DNA of 64,000 nt. Origin: Jiangella gansuensis DSM 44835. Lineage in GTDB: Bacteria; Actinomycetota; Actinomycetes; Jiangellales; Jiangellaceae. The position numbers and the translations under genes are program-made. Location: NCBI RefSeq assembly GCF_000515395.1, contig NZ_KI911782.1, forward strand, positions 3,346,606 to 3,410,605. The letters are read 5' to 3'. Below the pieces are notes generated by a model. It was not told the origin of the DNA. It made no database searches and saw only the letters and a list, made by a program, of their open reading frames with translations. Positions within the stretch are counted from its first letter, which is position 1, and the number at the start of each line of letters is the position of its first letter. Of the stretch, positions 25,569-34,033 are shown piece by piece.

Positions 25569-25642
25569 TGGAGCGGGTGACGGGAATCGAACCCGCATGA
25601 CCAGCTTGGAAGGCTGGGGCTCTGCCATTGAGCTACACCCGC
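25569..25642 (-). tRNA. tRNA-Gly (TCC anticodon)
   Basis: On the minus strand the acceptor GCGGGTG pairs with CACCCGC. D-arm TAGCTCAATGG, anticodon stem-loop CAGCCTTCCAAGCTG (anticodon TCC) and T-arm GGGTTCGATTCCC are all present. The genome encodes the 3' CCA (25569-25571). It lies head to head with tRNA-Pro, 65 bp away. Confidence 0.96.
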
Positions 25643-25707
25643 GTCGGGGACGTGTACCCCGGTGGATCAGAGTACCCTGTCTTCTGGCCTAGACTTGTCC
25701 CGGCACC

Positions 25708-25783
25708 CGGGGCGTAGCGTAGTGGCTAGCGCGCCTGCTTTGGGAGCAGGAGATCGCAGGTTCGAGTCCTGTCGCCCCGACCA
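25708..25783 (+). tRNA. tRNA-Pro (TGG anticodon)
   Basis: Acceptor CGGGGCG pairs with CGCCCCG. The anticodon stem-loop CTGCTTTGGGAGCAG gives anticodon TGG. T-arm CAGGTTCGAGTCCTG and encoded CCA (25781-25783) complete a 76-nt gene. It directly precedes the trigger factor gene, as in many actinobacteria. Confidence 0.96.
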
Positions 25784-25861
25784 GCCCGCGTTTGACCGTG
25801 GCGAGTCCGGCTCGCCACGGTGAACGTGCCCCAAACCATCCAGCACAGGAGACACGTCAGC

Positions 25862-27292
25862 GTGAAGAGCGTCGTCGAGACCCTCAACCCGACTAGGGTC
25901 CGGCTCGCGGTCGAGGTTCCCTTCGCCGAGCTTGAGTCGAACATCCAGTCCGCCTACCAGCGGATCGCCGCACAGGTCACGGTGCCGGGCTTCCGCAAGG
26001 GCAAGGTCCCACCGATGGTCATCGACCAGCGGATCGGCCGCCCGGTGGTGCTGGAGGAGGCCATCAACGAGGCGATTCCGCAGATCTACCGCGACGCCAT
26101 CCGGGAGAACGAGCTGACGCCGCTGGCGCAGCCCGAGATCGACCAGCCGCAGTTCGGTGACGGCGAGGACCTCAAGTTTACCGCCGAGGTCACCGTCAAG
26201 CCGAAGATCACCCTGCCCGAGTGGGAGGGCCTGGAGGTCCAGGTCGACGACGTCGAGGTCACCGACGACGACGTCAACGAGCGGCTGGACGCGCTGCGGG
26301 AACGGTTCGGCACGCTGGTGACGGCCGACCGGCCGGCGGCGGACGGCGACTTCGTCCAGATCGACCTGAACGCCACGAAGGACGGCGAGCCGGTCGAGGG
26401 CGGTCAGGCCACCGGCGTGTCGTACCAGATCGGCAAGGGCGGCATGATCGACGGCCTGGACGAGGCCGTCACCGGGCTGTCCGCGGGCGAGTCGGCGACG
26501 TTCAAGACGACGCTGGTGGGCACGCACGACGGCGAAGAGGTCGACTGCGAGGTCAGCGTTACTGCCGTCAAGGAGCAGCAGCTGCCCGAGCTGGACGACG
26601 AGTTCGCCCAGCTGGCCAGCGAGTTCGACACGCTGGACGAGCTGCGCGCCGACGTGCGCGAGCAGGCGCTGAACCGCAAGCGCATCGACCAGGCCATGGC
26701 GGCTCGCGACAAGGTGCTCGACCTGCTGCTGGAGAAGGCCGGCGAGGTCCCGGTGCCGGAGGAACTGGTCGAGTCGCAGGTCGAGAGCCACTTCGCCGAC
26801 GGCCACGGCGACGACGACCACCGTTCGGAGTTCGAGCAACAGCTGCGCCGCAGCCTCGTGTCGCAGTTCGTGCTGGACGACCTGGTCAAGGCCGAGAACG
26901 TCGAGGTCTCGCAGGACGAGCTCAGCTCGTACATCATCCAGCAGGCCATGTCGTCGCGCATCGACCCCAACCAGCTCGCCCAGCAGCTGGTCGACCAGGG
27001 CAACCTGCCCGCCGTCGTCGCCGACGTCGCCCGCGGTAAGGCGCTGGCCCTGGTGGTCGAGAAGTCCAAGGTCAAGGACGCGTCCGGCAACGACGTCGAG
27101 CTGAACCGGCTGCGCGAGGACGGCACGCTGGCCGAGCCCGGTGAGGGCGAGGACGGCGCGGCCGCGCCGATCGGCGACTCCTTCGAGTTCGCCGAGATCG
27201 ACGAGTCGGCGCAGCCTGAGACCGACGCCGGCGACGCCGAGTCCGGCACCGCCGACGCCGGCGAGAACGGGGACGACGACGCCAAGGCGTGA
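25862..27292 (+). CDS. tig: Trigger factor, ribosome-associated chaperone
   Basis: This is a 476-residue peptidyl-prolyl isomerase and chaperone that binds the ribosome exit tunnel. The N-terminal ribosome-binding domain ends with the signature PGFRKGKVPPMVIDQRIG. The FKBP-type PPIase domain spans about residues 155-240 (GDFVQIDLNATKDGEPVEGG, YQIGKGGMIDGLDEAVTGL). The helical C-terminal arms run to about residue 400. The last 60 residues are Asp/Glu-rich, as is common in actinobacteria. GTG 25862 is chosen because AGGAGA lies about 11 bases upstream and KSVVETLNPTRVRL matches family N-termini; the ATG at 25820 would add an unrelated leader. clpP1, clpP2 and clpX follow, so protein folding and degradation genes are grouped. 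Confidence 0.96.
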   Translation: MKSVVETLNPTRVRLAVEVPFAELESNIQSAYQRIAAQVTVPGFRKGKVPPMVIDQRIGRPVVLEEAINEAIPQIYRDAIRENELTPLAQPEIDQPQFGDGEDLKFTAEVTVKPKITLPEWEGLEVQVDDVEVTDDDVNERLDALRERFGTLVTADRPAADGDFVQIDLNATKDGEPVEGGQATGVSYQIGKGGMIDGLDEAVTGLSAGESATFKTTLVGTHDGEEVDCEVSVTAVKEQQLPELDDEFAQLASEFDTLDELRADVREQALNRKRIDQAMAARDKVLDLLLEKAGEVPVPEELVESQVESHFADGHGDDDHRSEFEQQLRRSLVSQFVLDDLVKAENVEVSQDELSSYIIQQAMSSRIDPNQLAQQLVDQGNLPAVVADVARGKALALVVEKSKVKDASGNDVELNRLREDGTLAEPGEGEDGAAAPIGDSFEFAEIDESAQPETDAGDAESGTADAGENGDDDAKA

Positions 27293-27315
27293 CGTCCGCC
27301 CTTCGAAACATCCTG

Positions 27316-27366
27316 GATCAGGTGACCGACATCGTGGCCCAACGCAGCCGCGGCGGTCACCTGATC
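27316..27366. repeat. Palindrome with GATC at its base, tig-clpP1 spacer
   Basis: GATCAGGTGACCG (27316-27328) pairs exactly with CGGTCACCTGATC (27354-27366). It lies 23 bp after the tig stop and may end tig transcription. The GATC at the outer edge matches the design of the other palindromes, while the rest of the arms and the loop differ. Confidence 0.7.
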
Positions 27367-27416
27367 TGTTTCATGTCGACCATCGTTCCAGGTGACGACG
27401 ACACTTCCAGCCGTCC

Positions 27417-27434
27417 AACACGCCGTGAGCGAAC
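27417..27434 (+). promoter_or_regulatory. Candidate ClgR operator upstream of clpP1
   Basis: The sequence aaca-CGCCGTGAGCGAAC fits the actinobacterial ClgR consensus (CGCYNANRGCGWWS) with one mismatch. ClgR activates clpP operons in Streptomyces, Corynebacterium and Mycobacterium. A -10-like TACTGT lies at 27474-27479, between the site and the clpP1 start at 27543. The assignment is from pattern and position only. Confidence 0.45.
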
Positions 27435-27542
27435 ACCGGCCATGCGGCGGATGGGCGGCGGGGCCTTCTTGGTTACTGTCATTGGCACCACGACGACACG
27501 AACGGTCTCGACGACCAGTCCGAGCAAGTCAAGGAGATCACG

Positions 27543-28184
27543 GTGAGCACACGCCCCGAGACGTCGGGCCCGCACCTCGTTCAGGCCCACACCCCGACGC
27601 CCGGCACGTCGATGGGTCTGGACGACAACGTCTACAGCCGGCTGCTGCGAGAGCGGATCATCTTCCTCGGTTCGGAGGTCCGCGACGAGAACGCGAACGC
27701 CATCTGCGCGCAGCTGCTGCTGCTCGCGGCTGAGGACCCCGCCCGCGACATCAACCTGTACATCAACTCGCCCGGCGGCTCGGTCTCGGCCGGCATGGCC
27801 ATCTACGACACCATGCAGTACGTCAAGCCCGACGTCGTCACGGTGGCGATGGGCTTCGCGGCCTCCATGGGCCAGTTCCTGCTGACGGCGGGGGCTCCGG
27901 GCAAGCGGTACGCGCTGCCGCACGCGCGCATCCTCATGCACCAGCCGTCCGGCGGCATGGGCGGCTCGGCCAGCGACATCCGCATTCAGGCCGAGGCGAT
28001 GCTGCGCACCAAGAAGGAGATGGCCGAGCTGATCGCGCACCACACCGGGCAGCCGGTGGAGCGTATCGAGGCCGACTCCGACCGCGACCGCTACTTCACG
28101 CCGCAGGAGGCGCTCGAGTACGGCTTCGTCGACCACGTGGTCGAGAGCGCCTCGCAGGTCTCCCAGGGCGGCGGCACGGCCTGA
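27543..28184 (+). CDS. clpP1: ATP-dependent Clp protease proteolytic subunit 1
   Basis: This is a 213-residue serine protease subunit of the Clp complex. The catalytic triad is visible: Ser108 in GFAASMGQ, His133 in LMHQPSGG and Asp178 in [10 protein letters not shown]. The first 25 residues are probably a propeptide. GTG 27543 follows AAGGAG by eight bases. It pairs with clpP2 60 bp downstream to form a mixed ClpP1P2 barrel served by ClpX and ClpC, as in other actinobacteria. A possible ClgR site and a -10-like element lie upstream. Confidence 0.96.
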   Translation: MSTRPETSGPHLVQAHTPTPGTSMGLDDNVYSRLLRERIIFLGSEVRDENANAICAQLLLLAAEDPARDINLYINSPGGSVSAGMAIYDTMQYVKPDVVTVAMGFAASMGQFLLTAGAPGKRYALPHARILMHQPSGGMGGSASDIRIQAEAMLRTKKEMAELIAHHTGQPVERIEADSDRDRYFTPQEALEYGFVDHVVESASQVSQGGGTA

Positions 28185-28244
28185 CCTGCACGCCGTCGCC
28201 GGCCCTACGACACCGAGCGAACACCCGATAGAGGAGACCCCGCG

Positions 28245-28850
28245 ATGAACTACTACATCCCGCAGTGGGAGGAGCGCACCTCCTACGGTTACCGGCGCAT
28301 CGACCCGTACGGGAAGCTGTTCGAGGAGCGCATCATCTTCCTCGGCACGCCCATCACCGACGATGTCGCCAACGCTGTCATGGCGCAGCTGATCTGCCTG
28401 GAGTCGATGGAGCCCGACCGCGACATCGAGATCTACATCAACTCGCCCGGCGGCTCGTTCACGGCCATGACCACCATCTACGACACCATGCAGTTCATCA
28501 AGCCGGACGTCCGGACGGTGTGCATGGGGCAGGCGGCGTCCGCGGCGGCGGTGCTGCTGGCGGCAGGTGCGCCGGGCAAGCGGCTCGCCGTCCCGAATGC
28601 TCGCATCCTGATCCACCAGCCGTACACCGAGGGCACGTACGGCCAGGCCAGTGACATCGAGATCCAGGCGAACGAGATCCTGCGGATGCGCGCGCTGCTG
28701 GAGAAGATGCTCGCCGACCACTCCGGCAAGAGCGTCGACCAGGTGCGTCAGGACATCGAGCGCGACAAGATCCTGACCACGCAGGAGGCCATCGACTACG
28801 GCCTCGTCGACAACTTCACGGCCTCGCGCAAGGCCAGCCTGGTCGGCTAG
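28245..28850 (+). CDS. clpP2: ATP-dependent Clp protease proteolytic subunit 2
   Basis: This is a 201-residue second ClpP paralogue. Ser99 (GQAASAA), His124 (LIHQPY) and Asp170 (DIERDKIL) complete the triad. The N-terminus [32 protein letters not shown] is the usual ClpP2 start. GAGGAGA precedes ATG 28245. It is co-transcribed with clpP1 and is followed by a hairpin that probably ends the transcript before clpX. Confidence 0.96.
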   Translation: MNYYIPQWEERTSYGYRRIDPYGKLFEERIIFLGTPITDDVANAVMAQLICLESMEPDRDIEIYINSPGGSFTAMTTIYDTMQFIKPDVRTVCMGQAASAAAVLLAAGAPGKRLAVPNARILIHQPYTEGTYGQASDIEIQANEILRMRALLEKMLADHSGKSVDQVRQDIERDKILTTQEAIDYGLVDNFTASRKASLVG

Positions 28851-28870
28851 AGGACCGGGAACGATGCACA

Positions 28871-28911
28871 CGACGGCCACGGGCGGCGGGTTCGCGCCCC
28901 CGTGGCCGTCG
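28871..28911 (+). terminator. Stem-loop after clpP2
   Basis: CGACGGCCACGGG (28871-28883) pairs exactly with CCCGTGGCCGTCG (28899-28911) around a 15-nt loop, 20 bp after the clpP2 stop. No T-run follows. The remaining 226 bp to clpX shows no gene; it should hold the clpX promoter, but I cannot define one. Confidence 0.6.
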
Positions 28912-29137
28912 CGTTCTCGCAGCGCGCGTTCTGCGGCCCGCGACGCGCCGAGACCGATCCGGCCCGGGGGTGCCCGATTGTCGGCGCGACGTTGTACCGT
29001 CGAAGGCACGCAGGGCTCGCAAGGGCCGGCGATACGCACGACGTCGATTCGCGAGTGGGTCCGCGCTACACCGGCCCGGCCCGCGGATCCTCGGCCCCGA
29101 GGCCGAGATCGCACCAGAAGACGGAAGGACGTACCGC

Positions 29138-30433
29138 GTGGCACGCATCGGCGACGCTGACCACCTGCTCAAATGCTCGTTCTGTGGCAAGAGCCAGAAA
29201 CAGGTCAAGAAGCTCATCGCAGGCCCCGGTGTCTACATCTGCGACGAGTGCATCGACCTGTGCAACGAGATCATCGAGGAAGAGCTCAGCGAGACGGCTG
29301 AACCCGGCGGCCTGTCCGAGCTGCCGAAGCCGCGCGAGATCTACGAGTTCCTCGAGGAGTACGTGATCGGCCAGGACGTGGCCAAGAAGGCCTTGTCGGT
29401 CGCCGTCTACAACCACTACAAGCGCGTCCAGGCCCGCCAGTCCGGCGCGGCGCGCGGGCACACCCGTGACGACGCCGTCGAGCTGTCGAAGTCGAACATT
29501 CTGTTGATCGGTCCGACGGGGTGTGGGAAGACGTATTTGGCGCAGACGTTGGCGAAGATGTTGAACGTGCCGTTCGCGATCGCGGATGCCACGGCGCTGA
29601 CGGAGGCGGGGTATGTGGGTGAGGATGTCGAGAACATCTTGTTGAAGTTGATCCAGGCGGCTGACTATGACGTGAAGAAGGCCGAGACGGGGATCATTTA
29701 CATCGACGAGGTCGACAAGATCGCGCGGAAGTCGGAGAATCCGTCGATCACCCGGGATGTGTCGGGTGAGGGTGTGCAGCAGGCGTTGTTGAAGATCCTG
29801 GAGGGGACGACGGCGTCGGTGCCGCCGCAGGGTGGTCGGAAGCATCCGCATCAGGAGTTCATCCAGATCGATACGACGAATGTGTTGTTCATCGTGGGTG
29901 GGGCGTTCGCGGGGTTGGATGATCTGATCCAGCAGCGGGTGGGTAAGCGTGGGTTGGGGTTCGGGGCGGAGATCCGTAGTAAGGCGGAGCGGGATGCGTC
30001 GAATCCGTATGGTGATGTGATGCCGGAGGATTTGTTGAAGTTCGGGTTGATCCCGGAGTTCATCGGTCGGTTGCCGGTGATCACGACGGTGTCGCCGTTG
30101 GATCGGGCGGCGTTGATCCGGATTTTGTCGGAGCCGCGGAATGCGTTGATCAAGCAGTACATGCGGATGTTCGAGTTGGATCATGTTGATCTTGAGTTCA
30201 CCGATGATGCGGTGGAGGCGGTCGCTGATCTGGCGTTGTTGCGGGGGACCGGGGCGCGGGGGTTGCGGGCGATCCTGGAAGAGGTGTTGTTGCATTCGAT
30301 GTATGAGGTGCCGTCGCGGGAGGATGTGGCGCGGGTGGTGATCACGCGTGAGGTGGTCAACCAGAACGTGTTGCCCACGCTGGTGCCGCGCGAGGGTCCC
30401 CGTAAGCGGGAACGTCGCGAGAAGACCGCCTGA
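29138..30433 (+). CDS. clpX: ATP-dependent Clp protease ATP-binding subunit ClpX
   Basis: This is a 431-residue AAA+ unfoldase feeding substrates to ClpP1P2. The N-terminal zinc domain has Cys13, Cys16, Cys35 and Cys38 (CSFC and CDEC). Walker A is GPTGCGKT; the pore loop is GYVGEDVE; sensor and IGF-type loop regions follow ([29 protein letters not shown]). GTG 29138 has GGAAGGA eight bases upstream and gives the conserved [17 protein letters not shown] start. Codon use changes sharply inside the gene: from about 29495 to 30355 Leu is mostly TTG and third positions favour G or T, unlike the C-rich thirds of the first 115 codons and the neighbouring genes. This could reflect gene conversion, transfer or special selection. 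Confidence 0.96.
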   Translation: MARIGDADHLLKCSFCGKSQKQVKKLIAGPGVYICDECIDLCNEIIEEELSETAEPGGLSELPKPREIYEFLEEYVIGQDVAKKALSVAVYNHYKRVQARQSGAARGHTRDDAVELSKSNILLIGPTGCGKTYLAQTLAKMLNVPFAIADATALTEAGYVGEDVENILLKLIQAADYDVKKAETGIIYIDEVDKIARKSENPSITRDVSGEGVQQALLKILEGTTASVPPQGGRKHPHQEFIQIDTTNVLFIVGGAFAGLDDLIQQRVGKRGLGFGAEIRSKAERDASNPYGDVMPEDLLKFGLIPEFIGRLPVITTVSPLDRAALIRILSEPRNALIKQYMRMFELDHVDLEFTDDAVEAVADLALLRGTGARGLRAILEEVLLHSMYEVPSREDVARVVITREVVNQNVLPTLVPREGPRKRERREKTA

Positions 30434-30443
30434 CGCCTCCCCT

Positions 30444-30492
30444 TGATCATGTTCCCTCGTGGTCACCTGACGACCGTCAGCGAACATGATCA
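30444..30492. repeat. GATC-armed palindrome after clpX
   Basis: TGATCATGTTC (30444-30454) pairs exactly with GAACATGATCA (30482-30492), and an inner CTGACG/CGTCAG stem lies at 30467-30480. It starts 10 bp after the clpX stop. It marks the left edge of the block that separates clpX from valS. Confidence 0.7.
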
Positions 30493-30583
30493 CGAGAGGG
30501 CTGTGGCAGCGACCCAAACATCGGTGCCAACTTGGTACGACCGGCCGCAGACCCGCCGGCCGAGCGCCTGACACGCTGAGCGC

Positions 30584-32161
30584 GTGACTTCTGAACTCCT
30601 GCTGCTGCGCGGTGGCACCGTGTTCGACGGGCTCGGCTCACCCGGGGTGGTCGCCGACGTCGTCGTCGACGACGGACTCGTCCGCGAGATCCTCCCCACC
30701 GGCTCCGAGGCTCCCGTCCACGCCCGCGTCGTCGACTGCGACGGCCTCTACGTCGCGCCGGGCTTCGTCGACGCCCACTCGCACAGCGACATGGTCCCGT
30801 TGATGGACGAGCCGCAGCCGTTCAAACTGCTGCAGGGCGTCACCACCGAGGTCGCCGGCAACTGCGGTTTCAGCTTCGCGCCGCTCACCGACGAATCCGC
30901 GGCCGTGGTCCGGGACATGTACGCCGAGCTCGCAGCGGGAGCCGACGTCCAGGCCGGGTCGTTCGCCGCGTTCCTCGACCTGGTCGAGGCGAGCGGACCC
31001 ACCAACCATCTGGCGTACCTCGTCGGCCACCACACCCTCCGGCTGACCGCCAACGGTGCCGGGGACGAGCTGCGTGCGGGCGCGATCGACGAGATGCGCC
31101 GGCTGGCCGCGGAGGCGTTCGAGGCCGGGGCGGTCGGTTTCTCCACCGGCCTGATCTACCCGCCCGGATGCTTCGCCGGCCTGGACGAGCTGACCGAGCT
31201 CGCCCGGGTCGCCGGCGCGTACGGCCGGACGTACGCCACCCACATGCGCGACGAAGGACGCTACGTCGAGGACGCCGTCGACGAAGCGGTCGCGATCGCC
31301 AGGGCGGGCGGCATCCGGCTGCAGATCTCGCACTGCAAGGCCGCCGGCACGGCCGCGCACGGCAAGGGCACGGTGCTGCTGGACCGCATCGAGCAGGCCC
31401 GGCTGTCCGGCGTCGACGTCATGGGCGACCAGTACCCGTACCTGGCCGGCGGGACGGTGATGCTGGCACTGCTGCCCAACGAGGCCGTGGCCGGGGGCGC
31501 GCAGGCGATGGTGGCCAGGCTGGCCGATCCGGCCGGCCGGGCCCGGCTGCGCGCGCTGGCCGACCAGGGGCGGCCCGCCGACGGCATGTGGGCCAGCACC
31601 GAGCCGGCGAAGATCCTGATCACCTCGCACCGCGACTCGTCGCACGTGGGCCGCACCGTCGCCGACCTGGCGCAGGCCGCCGGCGACGCCGACCCCTTCG
31701 ACACCCTGTGCGAGCTGCTCATCGCCGACCCCGGAGCCATGATCGTCCTGGAGATGATGGCCGAGCCGGACGTTCGCGCCATCATGAGCAGTCCGCTGGT
31801 CGGTATCGGCTCGGACAACGGCCCGCCGCTCGGCCTGCAGCATCCGCGCACCTACGGCTGTTTCCCGCGGCTGTTCGGCACCTACGTCCGCGAACAGCGG
31901 GTGCTGACGTGGGAAGAGGCGATCCGGAAGGCGTCGTCGCTGATCGCGCGGCAGTTCGGGCTGGCCGGTCGAGGCGTCCTGCTGCCCGGCGCCCACGCCG
32001 ACGTGACGGTGTTCGACCCCGCCACGATCGGGCACACCGGCAGCTACGTCCAGCCGGACCTGCCCACCGAGGGCATCCGCACCGTCCTGCTGGACGGCCG
32101 GGTCGTCGTCGAGGACGGCGCGTTCACCGGCGAGCGGGCCGGCCGGGTGCTGCGCGGCTGA
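30584..32161 (+). CDS. N-acyl-D-amino-acid deacylase (D-aminoacylase) family amidohydrolase
   Basis: This is a 525-residue amidohydrolase of the D-aminoacylase/dihydroorotase-like group, removing N-acyl groups from D-amino acids. Zinc and structural motifs are APGFVDAHSHSD, GVTTEVAGNCGFSFAP, GFSTGLIYPPG, YATHMRDEG, LQISHCKAAG and GIGSDNGPP, with the typical end HADVTVFDPATI. GTG 30584 is the chosen start; there is no strong ribosome-binding site. It opens the block containing a peptide importer, peptidases and an N-acylamino acid racemase, which suits a role in D-residue salvage. A 261-bp spacer with two repeats separates it from the transporter operon, so it may have its own promoter. Confidence 0.85.
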   Translation: MTSELLLLRGGTVFDGLGSPGVVADVVVDDGLVREILPTGSEAPVHARVVDCDGLYVAPGFVDAHSHSDMVPLMDEPQPFKLLQGVTTEVAGNCGFSFAPLTDESAAVVRDMYAELAAGADVQAGSFAAFLDLVEASGPTNHLAYLVGHHTLRLTANGAGDELRAGAIDEMRRLAAEAFEAGAVGFSTGLIYPPGCFAGLDELTELARVAGAYGRTYATHMRDEGRYVEDAVDEAVAIARAGGIRLQISHCKAAGTAAHGKGTVLLDRIEQARLSGVDVMGDQYPYLAGGTVMLALLPNEAVAGGAQAMVARLADPAGRARLRALADQGRPADGMWASTEPAKILITSHRDSSHVGRTVADLAQAAGDADPFDTLCELLIADPGAMIVLEMMAEPDVRAIMSSPLVGIGSDNGPPLGLQHPRTYGCFPRLFGTYVREQRVLTWEEAIRKASSLIARQFGLAGRGVLLPGAHADVTVFDPATIGHTGSYVQPDLPTEGIRTVLLDGRVVVEDGAFTGERAGRVLRG

Positions 32162-32173
32162 CCTGCCGGCCAG

Positions 32174-32214
32174 CGCCGGGCCGGACGAATCGCCGGGCCG
32201 GACGAATCGCCGGG
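32174..32214. repeat. 17-bp tandem repeat, 2.4 copies
   Basis: CGCCGGGCCGGACGAAT is repeated exactly at 32174-32190 and 32191-32207, followed by the first seven bases again (32208-32214). It lies just after the amidohydrolase stop. No function is apparent. Confidence 0.8.
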
Positions 32215-32237
32215 CGCCCCGTCACCCGAGGCGACTT

Positions 32238-32308
32238 CCCGCTTCACCAGGCAAGCATTCCTGGTGCAGCGGGTGCACCCATGCCGGACGTGATCATTTG
32301 AGGTCGGG
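32238..32308 (+). repeat. Dispersed hairpin-plus-tail repeat (family B, copy 2)
   Basis: CCCGCTTCACCAG (32238-32250) pairs with 32261-32273 with one mismatch. The constant tail CCATGCCGGACGTGATCATT and a GGTCGG end follow. It matches copies at 18726-18796 (reverse) and 56501-56575. It lies in the spacer before the peptide transporter operon. Confidence 0.75.
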
Positions 32309-32422
32309 CCGCTGGGTCGACTCGACGAGATACGGGGGCGTGACTCGTCGGACTCGACAAAGACGCCGGACCACGTGGAGGGCCACTCTGGCCCGATCAC
32401 CTGCTCGCGAAGGAGTCTGGTC

Positions 32423-34033
32423 ATGCGCATCGGTCCGAACGTCGCACTCGCCGCCGCACTGACGGTGCTCCTGACGGCCTGCGGTTCCGGCGATGGTGAC
32501 GGGGGCGGCGGCGCCGGGGCCGGTGCGGCCTCGGGCGGTGAACCCGTCGTCGACGGGACCTATACGACGTCCATCACCGCCGACCCCGGAAACCTGCACC
32601 CGCACCTGACGACGCTCGCCGCCACCCGTGGCGTCGCCTCGTACATGTACGACAAGCTCGTGCACTTCACCCAGGACGGCGACGAACTGCCCTGGCTGGC
32701 CGAGTCGTGGGACGTGCAGCCGACGACCGTCACGTTCACCATCCGCGACGGCGTCACCTGCTCCGACGGTTCCCCGCTGACCGCGGGCGACGTCGCGGCC
32801 AACTTCCAGTTCATCGCCGATCCGGCCAACGAGTCGCCGCTCCTCGGGGTCATGGTCCCGCCGGTCATGGAGGTGACCTCGGACGACGCCGCGCGGACGG
32901 TGACCATCACGGTCCCGGCGCCGGACCCGTTCCTGCTGCACGCCACCGGTGAGCTGTTCATCGCCTGCCGGGCCGGGCTGGACGACCCGTCGTTGCTGGC
33001 CAGCGAGGGCATCGGGACCGGGATGTTCCAGCTGACCGAGGGCGTCGCCGACGACCACTACACCTTCGAGCGGCGTGACGACTACACCTGGGGCCCGGAC
33101 GGCATGACCGCCGCCGACCCCGGGACCCCGAAGACCGTCACGTTGCGGGTGATCGCGAACGAGTCCACCGCGGTCAACCTGTTCCTGTCCGGTGAGCTGA
33201 ACGCCGTCCAGTCGGTCGGCCCGGACCGTCAGCGGCTGGTGGACGGCGGCTACGACGAGGTGAGCATGCGCGCCGTCGTCGGGGAGCTGTTCTTCAACCA
33301 GGCCGAGGGCAAGCCGGGGCAGGACCCGCAGGTGCGGGCGGCGCTGACCCAGGCGCTGGACCTGGAGGAGTTGATGTCCGTGGCGACCGGCGGTTTCGGC
33401 GCCATGTCGGAGGCGTTGGCCGCGGTGGAGCCGAAGGTCTGCCGCTACGACGCTGTCGACGGCAGCCACCCGGAGCCGGACCCGGACGCGGCCCGGGCCA
33501 CGCTCGACGCCGCCGGCTGGGCCGAGGGTTCCGACGGGGTCCGCGCCCGCGACGGTCAGCAGCTCACGATGGAGCTCATCTACAACAGCACCCGGGGCGA
33601 CACGACCGCGGCGGCCGCCGAGCTGATCGCGGCGCGGTGGAGCGAGATCGGCGTCGCGACCACCACGCGCGGGATGGCGCCGACCGAGTACAACGAGGTC
33701 GTCTTCGGCACCGGCGCCTGGGACGCCGCGCTGCTGCCGGTGAACGTCCGGCTGCCGAGCCAGCTGGTGCCGTTCCTGTCCGGCGCGGTCCCGCCGGAGG
33801 GCGTCAACCTGGCCCACCTGCAGAACGCCGAGTACACGGCCGCGGTCACCGAGGCGATGGCCATCCCGGGGACGGACAGCTGCACGAAGTGGGAAGAGGC
33901 CGAGCGAGCGCTGTTCGCCTCGTATGACGTGGTGCTCTTCGCCGACGAGGTCATCCCGACGTTCCTCGACGGTGCGACTCTGGAGATCGGATCGGACAAC
34001 GCCGTCCCGCCGACCATCCGGCTGCACTCCTGA
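32423..34033 (+). CDS. Peptide ABC transporter substrate-binding lipoprotein (family 5)
   Basis: This is a 536-residue DppA/OppA-type binding protein. A Sec lipoprotein signal ends in LLTACGSG and is followed by a Gly/Ala-rich linker. The mature part shows the family-5 features DPGNLHPHLTTLAATRGVASYMYDKLV, the FTIRDGVTCSDGSPLTAGDVAANF block and QDPQVRAALTQALD. ATG 32423 is chosen for the GAAGGAG ribosome-binding site; a longer frame starts at 32375. Its stop overlaps the permease start by one base. It would capture peptides or N-acyl amino acids outside the membrane for the transporter encoded next. Confidence 0.92.
   Translation: MRIGPNVALAAALTVLLTACGSGDGDGGGGAGAGAASGGEPVVDGTYTTSITADPGNLHPHLTTLAATRGVASYMYDKLVHFTQDGDELPWLAESWDVQPTTVTFTIRDGVTCSDGSPLTAGDVAANFQFIADPANESPLLGVMVPPVMEVTSDDAARTVTITVPAPDPFLLHATGELFIACRAGLDDPSLLASEGIGTGMFQLTEGVADDHYTFERRDDYTWGPDGMTAADPGTPKTVTLRVIANESTAVNLFLSGELNAVQSVGPDRQRLVDGGYDEVSMRAVVGELFFNQAEGKPGQDPQVRAALTQALDLEELMSVATGGFGAMSEALAAVEPKVCRYDAVDGSHPEPDPDAARATLDAAGWAEGSDGVRARDGQQLTMELIYNSTRGDTTAAAAELIAARWSEIGVATTTRGMAPTEYNEVVFGTGAWDAALLPVNVRLPSQLVPFLSGAVPPEGVNLAHLQNAEYTAAVTEAMAIPGTDSCTKWEEAERALFASYDVVLFADEVIPTFLDGATLEIGSDNAVPPTIRLHS

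Noticed and set aside
25569-25783. The tRNA pair as an integration site of a genomic island
   Set aside because: No integrase and no duplicated tRNA 3' end is visible; both tRNAs are complete, and the neighbouring tig-clp order is conserved.
29066-30574. A 502-codon open frame on the minus strand across clpX
   Set aside because: It is the antisense of a clear ClpX. It stays open because of the G/T-ending codons in clpX, and its translation is Arg/Leu/Gln-rich with no recognisable fold.
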